Shown here one piece after another: positions 63,861-64,000 of a stretch of DNA of 64,000 bases. Within the stretch, counting starts at the first letter, position 1. The number at the start of each line of letters is the position of its first letter. This DNA comes from Sedimenticola_A sp040506895 (GTDB lineage: Bacteria; Pseudomonadota; Gammaproteobacteria; Chromatiales; Chromatiaceae), in NCBI GenBank assembly GCA_040506895.1, contig JBEVVY010000001.1, forward strand, positions 2,527,116 to 2,591,115. Direction: 5' to 3'. A program made the translations under genes and the position numbers. Under the pieces are notes generated by a model. It had not been told where the DNA came from, did not search any database, and saw only the letters and a program-made list of their open reading frames with translations.

Positions 63861-64000
63861 ATGAGCGACAAAAAACTCTGGTCAGGCCGCTTCAACGAGC
63901 CCACCGACACTTTCGTGGAAGCGTTCACCGCCTCGGTTGAGTTTGATCAGCGACTCTACAAGTACGATATCCAGGGCTCCATCGCCCATGCCACCATGCT
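63861..64000 (+). CDS. argH: Argininosuccinate lyase, 5' part
   Basis: The first 46 codons (MSDKKLWSGRFNEPTDTFVE, then SVEFDQRLYKYDIQGSIAHA) match the start of ArgH, which splits argininosuccinate into arginine and fumarate. The gene runs off the window. Position opposite algZ-algR-hemC is that of Pseudomonas. Confidence 0.95.
   Translation, partial: MSDKKLWSGRFNEPTDTFVEAFTASVEFDQRLYKYDIQGSIAHATM

Overview
The window looks like a chromosome segment of a GC-rich gammaproteobacterium. The core blocks are in typical gammaproteobacterial order: rsmB-fmt-def facing LysM-dprA-smg-topA, tsaC-hemF, hemB-aroE, and argH facing algZ-algR-hemC-hemD-hemX-hemY. RND efflux, HDOD and RAYT/REP content fit a free-living or symbiotic Chromatiales-like bacterium, but that placement is an inference and no species is named. 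No rRNA, tRNA or CRISPR array was seen.

Layout. 1-8.6 kb: NtrYX-type sensor system, a DUF4390 protein, translation-initiation genes fmt/def and rsmB, a LysM protein, dprA with an apparent frameshift, and smg. 8.7-20.7 kb: topA, a lipoprotein plus YadA-like trimeric adhesin, a two-gene RND efflux system, recQ. 20.7-21.5 kb: a lone AbrB/Doc toxin-antitoxin pair bounded by integron attC-like sites. 21.5-27.9 kb: amino-acid permease, tsaC, hemF and a small accessory block (secreted unknown, C39-like protease fold, homocysteine S-methyltransferase, YjbQ, LysE exporter). 27.9-33.0 kb: a chromosomal integron: integrase with a long N-terminal extension, an attI-like site with 23-bp direct repeats, and six cassettes running leftwards, four of them toxin-antitoxin pairs. 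33.0-34.6 kb: an SGNH hydrolase crossed by a 200-N scaffold gap and a hairpin-rich non-coding stretch. 34.6-38.5 kb: mlaC, thioredoxin, hemB, aroE, gamma-carbonic anhydrase.

38.5-46.6 kb: a lemA gene is cut in two by about 7.57 kb of AT-richer DNA. The insert is flanked by a 6-bp direct repeat and carries its own complete lemA copy, a two-gene operon (PIN-like nuclease with C-terminal winged helix, plus an 804-residue helical-repeat protein) behind an 18-bp perfect palindrome, two small acidic proteins and an IS21-family element. This island is the best candidate for an undescribed (possibly defence or toxin-like) system.

46.6-64 kb: GIDE/EF-hand protein, oligopeptidase A, SH3 protein, ubiD, a ParA-type ATPase, a RAYT transposase with its REP palindromes (five REP clusters in the window), an epimerase-like protein, a ferredoxin-flavin reductase, HDOD and HPP proteins, then the hemYXDC-algRZ cluster and the start of argH. 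Tetrapyrrole synthesis recurs across the window (hemF, hemB, hemC, hemD, hemX, hemY).
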